A stretch of DNA of 15,946 nucleotides from an uncultured Oribacterium sp. (lineage in GTDB: Bacteria; Bacillota; Clostridia; Lachnospirales; Lachnospiraceae). The stretch lies in assembly GCA_937927445.1 (NCBI GenBank), contig CALAOB010000113.1, positions 1 through 15,946 on the forward strand, written 5' to 3'. A model generated the notes under the pieces. It searched no databases, was not told the DNA's origin, and saw only the letters and a program-made list of their open reading frames with translations. The position numbers were made by a program, and so were the translations under genes. Positions 7,103-13,946 of the stretch are shown piece after piece (position 1 is the stretch's first letter; every line of letters starts with the position of its first letter).

Positions 7103-8314
7103 TTACCTCTCAAACAGTGTACTGAACACATGGGTCACCTTGTTGGCATCGGAGTCCACGAGCGCACGCATCTTGTTTCTGGCGTTGATGTCCCGCTCAT
7201 TATATCGATCGTTGAACTCGCTGTAGTCCACACTCATGATGTCCTGCTCCACTTCGGAAAGCTGTGCAAATGCACGCTCGGATTTGATGCAGAACTGGAT
7301 GCCGAGGCCGCCGAGTGACAGTAATTCCTCCAGTATCTCTATGTCAATGTTATCACGCACGAACTCTTTCGCAATGTAAAAATACGATGCATTCGCTCTC
7401 CAGCCTGTAATCACATCATATCCGCAGGTATCGATCCCGTACTTCTCGATAAACTTCTGTGCCAGCATCTTATATCGCTTAGAATCCGCGGCATCGCGAT
7501 GCTTCATTAATTCCGCGAGCCAAGACAGCACATCGTACTTCTGAAAATCCAGGATGTTCAACCCCTCCATCTCCAGCTCGTACTTATGCACCCAACCATT
7601 CGTCTCATCCGGCCTGCATACCGCCCATTCCTTCGCCAATTCCAGGTTCTCCGTGAGGTAAAATCCCCTTCCGTAGTCGTGGCGATCCTCGCCGAAGCCA
7701 AACTTCGGCACTATTACTCGGTTCGGACTACCGTGATATAAAATCAGTTTGCTCATAGTTATTTTTTCTCCTGTAAAACAACGGTCAATAAGTGAATTTC
7801 TGAGCCTTTTCAGCCGCTCCAGCTTTCGCTGATGAAGGGTGATAAGGCGGTCGAGATGTGTAAAGTAATCGGCAATTTTTTGAGTTTCTATTTTTGAATT
7901 GGTACATTTGGTTTCCATTTCAGTCAACATATCATAAGTCAAAAATGGAAGCCCGCTTCCACCGCGATATTTTCGCAAATTCATATTCAGCAAAAGATAA
8001 TATCCGAATTTAGCTGAGAAAACTTCGTCTTTAGGCTTTGTAATAGTGCCATTATAGGTCACAAAGTGTTTTCCTTCACCCCACGAAACGCAACCCGCAT
8101 CTCCCATATGTCCTATAATTACAGAGTTTTCAGCGTTGTATTTTGTATAGCCACCTTGAATACCACCTGCACCAAAAACAGGATATTTTCCGCCATTGCT
8201 CGGATTATTATTTCCATCTCCGTAGTGAAAATTGAATAGCTCTCCCAACTTACGCTGTTCCCAATCGTCGTGAAATCCTTTGAACCGTATCTTCGGTACT
8301 TTTCGTTTATTCAT
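7103..8314 (-). CDS. hsdS: Half-size HsdS fused in frame to a DUF3990 domain
   Basis: A 403-codon open frame in two parts. Residues 1-~186 are half an HsdS: RFKGFHDDWEQRKLGELF, one target-recognition domain, then the conserved helix KIADYFTHLDRLITLHQRKL at the centre of normal two-domain HsdS. Instead of the second recognition domain, it continues without a stop into MSKLILYHGSPNR, a DUF3990 domain of 217 residues with YHGS and GRGFYLTENLELAKEWA (H8, Y33 and E36 of that part), resembling ADP-ribosyltransferase folds. The start at 8314 has GGGAGGAAAG upstream and overlaps the hsdM stop by 8 nt. An internal ATG at 7756 has its own ribosome site, so DUF3990 may also be made alone. The recognition domain is visibly more AT-rich than hsdM and hsdR, a sign of exchange. 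The fusion itself is certain as DNA; whether a fused protein is made is not. Confidence 0.85.
   Translation of the reverse strand: MNKRKVPKIRFKGFHDDWEQRKLGELFNFHYGDGNNNPSNGGKYPVFGAGGIQGGYTKYNAENSVIIGHMGDAGCVSWGEGKHFVTYNGTITKPKDEVFSAKFGYYLLLNMNLRKYRGGSGLPFLTYDMLTEMETKCTNSKIETQKIADYFTHLDRLITLHQRKLERLKRLRNSLIDRCFTGEKITMSKLILYHGSPNRVIVPKFGFGEDRHDYGRGFYLTENLELAKEWAVCRPDETNGWVHKYELEMEGLNILDFQKYDVLSWLAELMKHRDAADSKRYKMLAQKFIEKYGIDTCGYDVITGWRANASYFYIAKEFVRDNIDIEILEELLSLGGLGIQFCIKSERAFAQLSEVEQDIMSVDYSEFNDRYNERDINARNKMRALVDSDANKVTHVFSTLFER
7754..7772 (-). promoter_or_regulatory. Internal ribosome site and start for a free DUF3990 protein
   Basis: On the minus strand AGGAGA (7772-7767) lies 10 nt before an ATG at 7756, exactly where DUF3990 homology begins. 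This gives a 217-residue product ending at 7103. The site sits inside the HsdS frame, in codons for TGEK, so ribosomes could either read through as a fusion or start anew. The spacer is slightly long but workable. Confidence 0.5.
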
Positions 8315-8897
8315 GGAGCTTTCCTCCCAGTAATTTCTGCAGTTCGCGGATGCCAGCCATGTCTTCTTCGGAGCCGACGAGGTCGGAGAGCATGCTGGCG
8401 AGGGATTTTTCGGTTTCCTGGATTTCTGCTTCGAGGTCACTCATCGTAACAGCGTACTTTTTCGAGAGTTCTTCGATCTTTTTGATGAAGGTATTCAGCA
8501 TATCCGTAGAGAGGGCGAGGATGCCGTCCTCTACCGGCTGAATCCACTTATCGTGCAGGAGCATGCGTACCTGGGCATCTGTCAGATGCTCGATAGTGTC
8601 CTTAGTAGCGAGGTGAAGTGCTTCGCTTTCCTGCTTGATTTCACTCTTCAGTTTCTTTTCGCGGGTATTCAGGCGGTCTGCGCTCTGCAGCACTTCGATG
8701 AGCTGTGCTTCTGCTGCGCCATCGGCCTTTAAAGTCTTGATCATGGACTTGATGTTCTTGAAGACGAAGCCGTCGTTAGTATCATTCAGTGCATCTGAGA
8801 TGGTTTCCTTATCATCCTCGCTTAAGCCGTCCAGTAGCTCCTCATAGGATGACGGAATCTCTGCAAGCTGGTCCTGCTTTTCCTTCAGAGCGTTCAC
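8307..8897 (-). CDS. hsdM: HsdM C-terminal segment, split off by a frameshift
   Basis: This encodes the C-terminal ~200 residues of the long form of HsdM: helical and coiled-coil-like (NALKEKQDQLAEIPSSYEEL, SDALNDTNDGFVFKNIKSM, EIQETEKSLASMLSDLVG). The same frame is open upstream through GWKGHILPFELVQQACLSDQV, which reads as the natural continuation of the N-terminal segment, so the break is near 8955-8962. A GTG at 8897 overlaps the TGA that ends the upstream piece, so restart by coupling is possible but no good ribosome site is seen. The helical end of HsdM normally contacts HsdS. It overlaps the hsdS start by 8 nt. Confidence 0.8.
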   Translation of the reverse strand: MNALKEKQDQLAEIPSSYEELLDGLSEDDKETISDALNDTNDGFVFKNIKSMIKTLKADGAAEAQLIEVLQSADRLNTREKKLKSEIKQESEALHLATKDTIEHLTDAQVRMLLHDKWIQPVEDGILALSTDMLNTFIKKIEELSKKYAVTMSDLEAEIQETEKSLASMLSDLVGSEEDMAGIRELQKLLGGKLHE

Positions 8898-10897
8898 CTG
8901 GTCGGACAGGCAGGCTTGCTGAACCAGCTCGAATGGCAGAATATGGCCCTTCCATCCTTCTGTACTTCGTGGTCCTTTCCATCCTTTTTCTTGATCACCA
9001 TGTTCGGATCGACCTGCTTCACGGCCTGCATACCCTCCGCCTGGATCAGCTCGAGGTCACCGGAAACGGTCGCAAATGCACCTTCAAATATTTCATACGC
9101 CTGATATGGATCGATCAGCGGCACCTGATGAAAGCGCGCGAAAATATCCGAAGCGATGTGTTCTTCGGTCTTCGGTATCGAAAGTGATTCCGCTGCATCA
9201 ATCAGCGTTTCATCCATCACATCATCGAAGTCAGCAAATGCCTGCTGATATCCCTCGATAAATGTCTTCACATCCAGATTTTCATGGATCACCTTCTTTA
9301 TATCTTCTGTTTTCAGGGACAGATACTCTCCGTCTCCTTCAAAGAGCTCATTCTGTAAGGACGGAAATACATCCCAGTAACGCTTGAGGCCTTCCAGCTC
9401 CGGCTTCGGAATACCGCCAAACATCGAAGCGTAGATATCATAGCTCTCCGCCTCTTCGGAAGAATCCACGTAACGCGCAATGTTCAGGTTGTAGTCATTG
9501 TCCCGAATCTCCTGACGCGGCACGAGCTTCGAATACTTGGTCACCGTCTTTCTCTGCTTGACGGTGTCGATGATTCTGCGGATATCGGAAGCGCGCAGCT
9601 TGTTGTTCTTGCCTTCCTTTGCGAAGCCCTTCGATGCGTCGATGATGAGCACATCAGTATTTTCTCTCTTCTGTCGGAGCACCATGATGATTGTCGGGAT
9701 GCCGGTTCCGAAGAAAATGTTCGCCGGCAGACCGATGATGGCGTCAATATTGTTCTGCTCGATCAGGTTTTTGCGAATCGCCCCTTCTTCTCCACCACGG
9801 AAAAGAACGCCGTGTGGAAGTACGATGGTCATGATGCCATCCGGCTTCAGATGATAAAGGTCATGCAAAAGGAACGCATAGTCTGCCTTTGATTTCGGCG
9901 CGAGGCCATAACGGGCATACCGTGCGTCATTTTCCTTGCCATTCGGCATCCAGCGCTGAGAATAAGGTGGGTTCGAGACCACCGCATCCACATACAGCGG
10001 CTCGTAGGTGCCCTGCGGATCTGATTCATCGAAATACGGCCAGTCTTCTTCAAGCGTGTCGCCGTTTCTCGTCAGAATGTTATCCGGGAGAATACCGCGC
10101 ATGACAAGATTCATACGCGTCAGGTTGTAGGTATTGGCCTTCAATTCCTGCGCATAATAGCGGATGCGATTGGCATCATCCATGTACTTCGCCGCGGTCT
10201 TACCGATGTTGATCAGTAAGCTGCCGGAGCCCGATGTCGGATCGTAAATTTTGATCTCACTTCTTCCCTGCAGATGGTCCGCCACGATTTCTGACATCAG
10301 CAGTGACACCTCATGTGGTGTATAGAATTCGCCTGCCTTCTTACCGGCATTCGCTGCAAAGTTCGAAATCAGATACTCGTAGATGAAGCCGAGGACATCA
10401 TAATCCTGCTTGCCGCTCATTGGGATCTCATTGATCAGCTGAATCAGGTCGCTGACGGCCTTCGTCTGTGATTTCGTATTCTCGCCGAGCTTCGACAGTC
10501 CGGTCTCCAGTGTGTTGAAGATTCCTTCGAAGACCTTTTTATGCGATGGCGAAATCAAACGGTTAAATGACGATAGACCGGTGCGGACATTGTCCACCGA
10601 AAAGTCAGAGCCCATGTGGATCCAGGTGGAGAACAGATCCTTATAGGCGATGAAGTAGCCGAGGCTCTGCTGCGCGCTCGATTTACTGGAGTACTGATCA
10701 TCGGCCTCTTCGTTTACATACTCACGGATGCTGTCCGCGTCGTAATCACGCTGGTAAAGCCACTGCTCTTCCTTGTCGGACAGATACTTATAAAAGATAA
10801 AGCCGAGGATATAGTCCTTATATTCATTCGCCTCGATCTTCGAACGCATACGGTTTGCGGATTCCCAGATCTTGGCAGCCAGCTGCTGTTTATTCAT
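8894..10897 (-). CDS. hsdM: Type I N6-adenine methyltransferase subunit HsdM (frameshifted near its C-terminus)
   Basis: The open frame has 667 residues; the last ~21 (after EVQ) are out of frame and end at a TGA. The N-terminal helical domain (~1-160) precedes the methyltransferase core: GEFYTP (189-194), the SAM-binding DPTSGSGSLL (219-228) and the catalytic NPPY (309-312). The full methyltransferase domain is therefore intact. Reading on in the other frame gives the missing C-terminus at 8307-8955. The whole span 8307-10897 is 2591 nt, one base short of 864 codons, as expected for a single-base deletion. The start follows AAGGGAAAG. It methylates host DNA with HsdS and is needed for HsdR assembly; whether the truncated form still binds HsdS is unclear. 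NADAR lies 36 nt upstream. Confidence 0.9.
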   Translation of the reverse strand: MNKQQLAAKIWESANRMRSKIEANEYKDYILGFIFYKYLSDKEEQWLYQRDYDADSIREYVNEEADDQYSSKSSAQQSLGYFIAYKDLFSTWIHMGSDFSVDNVRTGLSSFNRLISPSHKKVFEGIFNTLETGLSKLGENTKSQTKAVSDLIQLINEIPMSGKQDYDVLGFIYEYLISNFAANAGKKAGEFYTPHEVSLLMSEIVADHLQGRSEIKIYDPTSGSGSLLINIGKTAAKYMDDANRIRYYAQELKANTYNLTRMNLVMRGILPDNILTRNGDTLEEDWPYFDESDPQGTYEPLYVDAVVSNPPYSQRWMPNGKENDARYARYGLAPKSKADYAFLLHDLYHLKPDGIMTIVLPHGVLFRGGEEGAIRKNLIEQNNIDAIIGLPANIFFGTGIPTIIMVLRQKRENTDVLIIDASKGFAKEGKNNKLRASDIRRIIDTVKQRKTVTKYSKLVPRQEIRDNDYNLNIARYVDSSEEAESYDIYASMFGGIPKPELEGLKRYWDVFPSLQNELFEGDGEYLSLKTEDIKKVIHENLDVKTFIEGYQQAFADFDDVMDETLIDAAESLSIPKTEEHIASDIFARFHQVPLIDPYQAYEIFEGAFATVSGDLELIQAEGMQAVKQVDPNMVIKKKDGKDHEVQKDGRAIFCHSSWFSKPACPTR

Positions 10898-10933
10898 GAT
10901 GTCTTTCCCTTTCGTTTTTTACATTCGCACTCT

Positions 10934-11416
10934 TCACACCCGTTCTCTTACGATCATGAGTGCGTATCCCAGCAGATTCGTTCCGTGCCACTTTTTCACA
11001 TCGAGTCGGTCCGGGTCCTTCATCGATAAGCCGATGCCCCAGATGCGGTCCTTGACGGCGCACTCTGCGAGGGTGGCGTCGCCGGTGGATTTGAGCTGGG
11101 CCTTCAGCTCTTCGTTCTGCGCGAACTTCGCGAGGAGGCCTTCATATACGAGAATCTGGCGCATGCCGTTCCATCTGCTTTCGTTATAGTTTGAAACCTG
11201 GCGGCCCAGTTCCTTGATGCGGCCGACGTCATCGGTTTTCAGGATTTCTGCTGCGATCTTCTCGTCCCGGAAGCAGAGCGCCTTCTGGTACATCATGTAC
11301 TGCTCCATGGAAGAGAAGCGGATGCCGTCCTTTTCGAAATCTGACCGGTACCAGTTGCTCAAAAATCCGTATTCCTCATCCGGGTTGTGAAAGCCGATGA
11401 TCTGCTGTGTATTCAT
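10934..11416 (-). CDS. NADAR-domain protein (YbiA-like N-glycosidase family)
   Basis: A 160-residue single-domain protein matching the NADAR/YbiA pattern throughout: FLSNWY (18-23), FSSMEQYMMYQKA (34-46, with the conserved glutamate E38), ELGRQV, RQILVYEGLLAKFAQN (86-101), DRIWGIGL (123-130) and GTNLLGYAL (145-153). Known members hydrolyse N-glycosidic bonds, such as riboflavin-pathway intermediates. Some NADAR proteins remove ADP-ribose from guanine in DNA and act as antitoxins to DarT-like transferases. The start has an AGGAGG seven nucleotides upstream. It is 36 nt upstream of hsdM and probably in the same transcript. Given the DUF3990 domain 2.6 kb downstream, a protective ADP-ribose-removing role is attractive but inferred; housekeeping metabolite cleanup is the alternative. 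Confidence 0.88.
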   Translation of the reverse strand: MNTQQIIGFHNPDEEYGFLSNWYRSDFEKDGIRFSSMEQYMMYQKALCFRDEKIAAEILKTDDVGRIKELGRQVSNYNESRWNGMRQILVYEGLLAKFAQNEELKAQLKSTGDATLAECAVKDRIWGIGLSMKDPDRLDVKKWHGTNLLGYALMIVRERV

Positions 11417-11521
11417 AATCCGTTCCTCCTGTCTATATGCTGCAGATGGTCTTCTGCACTATGATCATAGCGCGGTTCTGCGACAAAATTTTTCACATCA
11501 TACGCTTGATTTCGGCTGTCT

Positions 11522-11971
11522 TTATATAAATCCGTACTTTTTTCCCAGGTCCTCTGCTACCTGGTCGCCGGTTTTGAACTTTCCATCTACGATATGCTGT
11601 CTTGCCTCCGCAAGCTGATGCAGCATCTCGTCTTTGCGGGTATCCTGATAGTACCGGACCGGTTTTCCGTGCGCTTCGGCGTACTGTATCTCCGAGCGAG
11701 TGCTGTCGCCGATGTATCCGCCGACGTTGATGACGTAGATTTCGTCGGCCATGTCGATTTTCCGTTTATGCATGTCGTCGAGCATCTCCTTCGTTTTCGA
11801 GAGAGTGCCTTCGTCCATGCCGTCCCATACTTCCTGGTCGCCGGCGTGACCAAAGAGGCCGACGCTGATGACGATATTGCCTTCGAGCGTCAGCCGCTTC
11901 TGAGCTTCCATGAACTGCTCCTTGAAGCGGGTGCTGCCGCAGAGCGTAATAACTTTATATTTTCCCACCAT
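11522..11971 (-). CDS. Nucleoside 2-deoxyribosyltransferase-like protein
   Basis: A 149-residue Rossmann-like protein. ITLCGSTRF (8-16) matches the phosphate/ribose-binding start of nucleoside 2-deoxyribosyltransferases and DUF4406 relatives. KIDMADEIYVINVGGYIGDSTRSEIQYAEAHGKPV spans residues 71-105 in two conserved blocks: an ADEI-type strand-helix and a GDST-SEI segment whose E94 would be the nucleophile by analogy. Superfamily members cleave or transfer ribosyl bonds of nucleosides and nucleotides. The start has AGGAGA six bases upstream. It lies 105 nt upstream of NADAR on the same strand and is the first gene after the palindrome region, so it may lead the operon. Exact substrate unknown. 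Confidence 0.8.
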   Translation of the reverse strand: MVGKYKVITLCGSTRFKEQFMEAQKRLTLEGNIVISVGLFGHAGDQEVWDGMDEGTLSKTKEMLDDMHKRKIDMADEIYVINVGGYIGDSTRSEIQYAEAHGKPVRYYQDTRKDEMLHQLAEARQHIVDGKFKTGDQVAEDLGKKYGFI

Positions 11972-12025
11972 CGTTTATCTCCTGTTTCCTGTGACCACCT
12001 TACTGACCTGAGTAAAAATTGGAAT

Positions 12026-12056
12026 TCTGTGAAGTCACAATTTGTGACTTCACAGA
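12026..12056. promoter_or_regulatory. 31-bp near-perfect palindrome
   Basis: TCTGTGAAGTCACAA (12026-12040) and its exact reverse complement (12042-12056) share a single central base. With one bulge it extends to GAA/TTC outside. It lies 55 nt upstream of the nucleoside-deoxyribosyltransferase-like start codon and 170 nt past the nucleotidyltransferase stop. No T-run follows on either strand, so it is a poor terminator. A large dimer operator or a leader hairpin is more likely. Confidence 0.7.
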
Positions 12057-12102
12057 TTCAACTGTATGCACATTCAAATCTATCTTCGAATCAAACATCA
12101 AA

Positions 12103-12213
12103 TTTCAAAAGATAGTCAAAAGATAGTTTTTAACGTTACCCATCCACTATCAAGGCCATTCTGAACCACTTGCACGTTCAATTTATATATTTTCAAAAGA
12201 TAATCAAAAGATA
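12103..12213. repeat. Four TCAAAAGATA boxes in two 11-bp-spaced pairs
   Basis: The exact decamer occurs at 12105-12114, 12116-12125, 12193-12202 and 12204-12213. Each pair is embedded in a 23-bp block (12103-12125 and 12191-12213) differing at one base. Start-to-start distances are 11, 77 and 11, all multiples of 11, so the boxes fall on one face of the helix. On the minus strand a weak TTTTGA-16-TATAAA promoter-like pair (12204-12209 / 12182-12187) overlaps the outer box. This fills the gap between the two operons. Confidence 0.7.
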
Positions 12214-12229
12214 TCTCAAGCCATCAGCT

Positions 12230-12985
12230 CTACACGATATACATTTCTTTTAGTTCTTCCAGAATCTGATCTTTAGTTTTCCCTGGCAAGCCCAGCTGTT
12301 TAAGGTCTACATTTTCCGAGTCCATTCTCTGAACAAACTCATGAATGTCCCTATATACACCTGCAGGCATCGCGATTCTGACTGTCGGATCAATCAATTC
12401 GGTCAGGCGGAAAACATCATTCTTATGCTTTCTGATATTTTTACTGTCCACATGTTCTCCCGCAGCCTTGCGGTCCGTCAAATCCATCCACGCTTTGGCC
12501 TTAAATGGGATTAAATATGCCGCATCCAAAACAGTCACTCCATCGACCGTGACTTTCCCCTGCTTCAAAAATTCATAATAATCATCGTCCAGAAGAATCG
12601 CAGATAAACTCGAAATGTCTTCATCCATCGGGAGTGGCGTCAATACTGCGTCGTCTGGAAGATGCAGTGCATCCAGTTTACGCGTAAAAAGTTCGATCAT
12701 CGCTGGATACTGATTCGAGATCGGCTGGCTGAATCGATAAAACTGCGGTACACCTGAGCTTTTATTACAATGCTCATATCCTGCCTGCTTTACATATTCC
12801 CAGAATTTCTTCCCGAAATTCGCGTCAACTGCTTCTATAATCAGAACGAGATCTATGTCCTTTGTTGCACGAAAATCCAGTCCTTCTTCTGTCATCAGAA
12901 TATCACACGCTGTTCCGCCAATGATCGTATACTGCTCTTCGCTTCCGCTGAACCACTCCTTAAAACTTTCAATTCCTGTAACCAT
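12230..12985 (-). CDS. AbiEii-like nucleotidyltransferase, probable toxin
   Basis: A 251-residue nucleotidyltransferase-fold protein. IIGGTACDIL (21-30) and RATKDIDLVL (39-48, acidic pair D43/D45) form the catalytic signature. FKAKAWMDLTDRKAAGE and KNIRKHKNDVFRLTELI (residues ~150-195) carry the conserved lysines and arginine typical of AbiEii-type proteins. AbiEii toxins block growth, and MenT-type relatives add nucleotides to tRNA acceptor stems. Its ATG overlaps the end of the winged-helix gene by 17 nt, showing tight coupling, the usual antitoxin-toxin order. The ending LEELKEMYIV is close to the stop. It is unrelated in sequence to the other nucleotidyltransferase at 521-1312 beyond the GG and DxD signatures. 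Confidence 0.85.
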   Translation of the reverse strand: MVTGIESFKEWFSGSEEQYTIIGGTACDILMTEEGLDFRATKDIDLVLIIEAVDANFGKKFWEYVKQAGYEHCNKSSGVPQFYRFSQPISNQYPAMIELFTRKLDALHLPDDAVLTPLPMDEDISSLSAILLDDDYYEFLKQGKVTVDGVTVLDAAYLIPFKAKAWMDLTDRKAAGEHVDSKNIRKHKNDVFRLTELIDPTVRIAMPAGVYRDIHEFVQRMDSENVDLKQLGLPGKTKDQILEELKEMYIV

Positions 12986-13928
12986 CTATCTTTCTCCATA
13001 CTTCGCTCAGCAGTTCTTCCACTGCCTGTTCAACACGTTCATCTGTATCGTCTTTTAATGCCAGAACCAGCGAGAGCGCATCAACGCTATGTCCAGTAGC
13101 TAAAATCCGAGGATCGTATCTCCACATTTCTACCGCCACCTGGGTCTTCGAATCCTGAAGTCTGTTTGTCATAACGTTTTTCCATTGAGATATTTTATCT
13201 GTCGCATAGCACTCGACGGCTGGTGCGCTCAGCATCGAATATTCTGCCAGTGCCGAATATCCGCTTACCATCATATCCGCCTCAATATATTCTTTCGGAA
13301 CATAGACGGTTCGTTTCACCGGATTCAACAGTTTCTCTTGCGCCTTTTGAAACAGCACTTCCGGCGGATCTTCGGACAGCAGAATTTTCTGCACACCAGC
13401 TTTCTTTATCTGCAGCAGCCCCATCTCCTCCAGCTGTCTCGATGCTCTCGATATAGACGTAGCTGTCAGCTTCAAATCCTTCGCTGCCTGGCTCGACGGC
13501 AGTTCTTTCGTGCCTCCGTAAATAAAATGCAGTAAAAGTAGCTGTGCCGACGGAAGCAGATCTTCTCTTGGCTGCTTCTCCGCATCGCACCGCTCCTGCA
13601 AATACACGCTCATAAACGGCAGATAGATTTGTTTACCATCTACGATAAACGGGATCTTTTCACGTAGCAGATATTCCTTCTGACGGTAACTGAGTTCGTT
13701 CAGCATCAGTACAACAGGCAGATTCTCATTTTTCTGTATACGGGCAATATGCTTTTTCAGCACTTCTATCTGCTCCAGCTCTGTCTTTGGATAAAGGAAA
13801 ATCGCTTTCTGTCCATCCATAGATACCTTCTGTAAACGATACCTTGCAGCTATATAATTGGGCAGATGGTCAAACTCTGTGCGCTGAACTGTCTCTTTAA
13901 TTCCCAGGACTTTATAGAGATATTCCAT
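12969..13928 (-). CDS. Winged-helix regulator, probable AbiEi-like antitoxin
   Basis: A 319-residue protein with a MarR-like winged helix at ~125-180 (LLPSAQLLLLHFIYGG, then AAKDLKLTATSISRASRQLEEMGLLQIKK). The N-terminal domain (~1-115) resembles a degenerate sensory or nuclease-like fold (PVVLMLNELSYRQKEYLL, PFIVDGKQIYLPF). The C-terminal domain (~185-319) is like those found in regulators paired with AbiEii toxins (SGYSALAEYSML). The start at 13928 is preceded by AAAGGAGA; an in-frame ATG at 13973 lies inside the promoter. It overlaps the toxin gene by 17 nt. The promoter is bracketed by inverted repeats, so negative autoregulation, as shown for AbiEi, is likely. The antitoxin role is inferred from order. 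Confidence 0.8.
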   Translation of the reverse strand: MEYLYKVLGIKETVQRTEFDHLPNYIAARYRLQKVSMDGQKAIFLYPKTELEQIEVLKKHIARIQKNENLPVVLMLNELSYRQKEYLLREKIPFIVDGKQIYLPFMSVYLQERCDAEKQPREDLLPSAQLLLLHFIYGGTKELPSSQAAKDLKLTATSISRASRQLEEMGLLQIKKAGVQKILLSEDPPEVLFQKAQEKLLNPVKRTVYVPKEYIEADMMVSGYSALAEYSMLSAPAVECYATDKISQWKNVMTNRLQDSKTQVAVEMWRYDPRILATGHSVDALSLVLALKDDTDERVEQAVEELLSEVWRKIDGYRN

Positions 13929-13946
13929 AGCTGGTCTCCTTTTATT

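Noticed and set aside
7103..8440. Longer start at 8440 for the hsdS-DUF3990 gene
   Set aside because: The extra 42 residues are antisense-like nonsense overlapping the hsdM C-terminal frame, and HsdS homology and a strong ribosome site begin at 8314.
12026..12056. Palindrome as an ordinary terminator of the AbiE-like operon
   Set aside because: It is 170 nt past the stop codon and no T-run follows on either strand, so it is kept as a regulatory or structural element instead.
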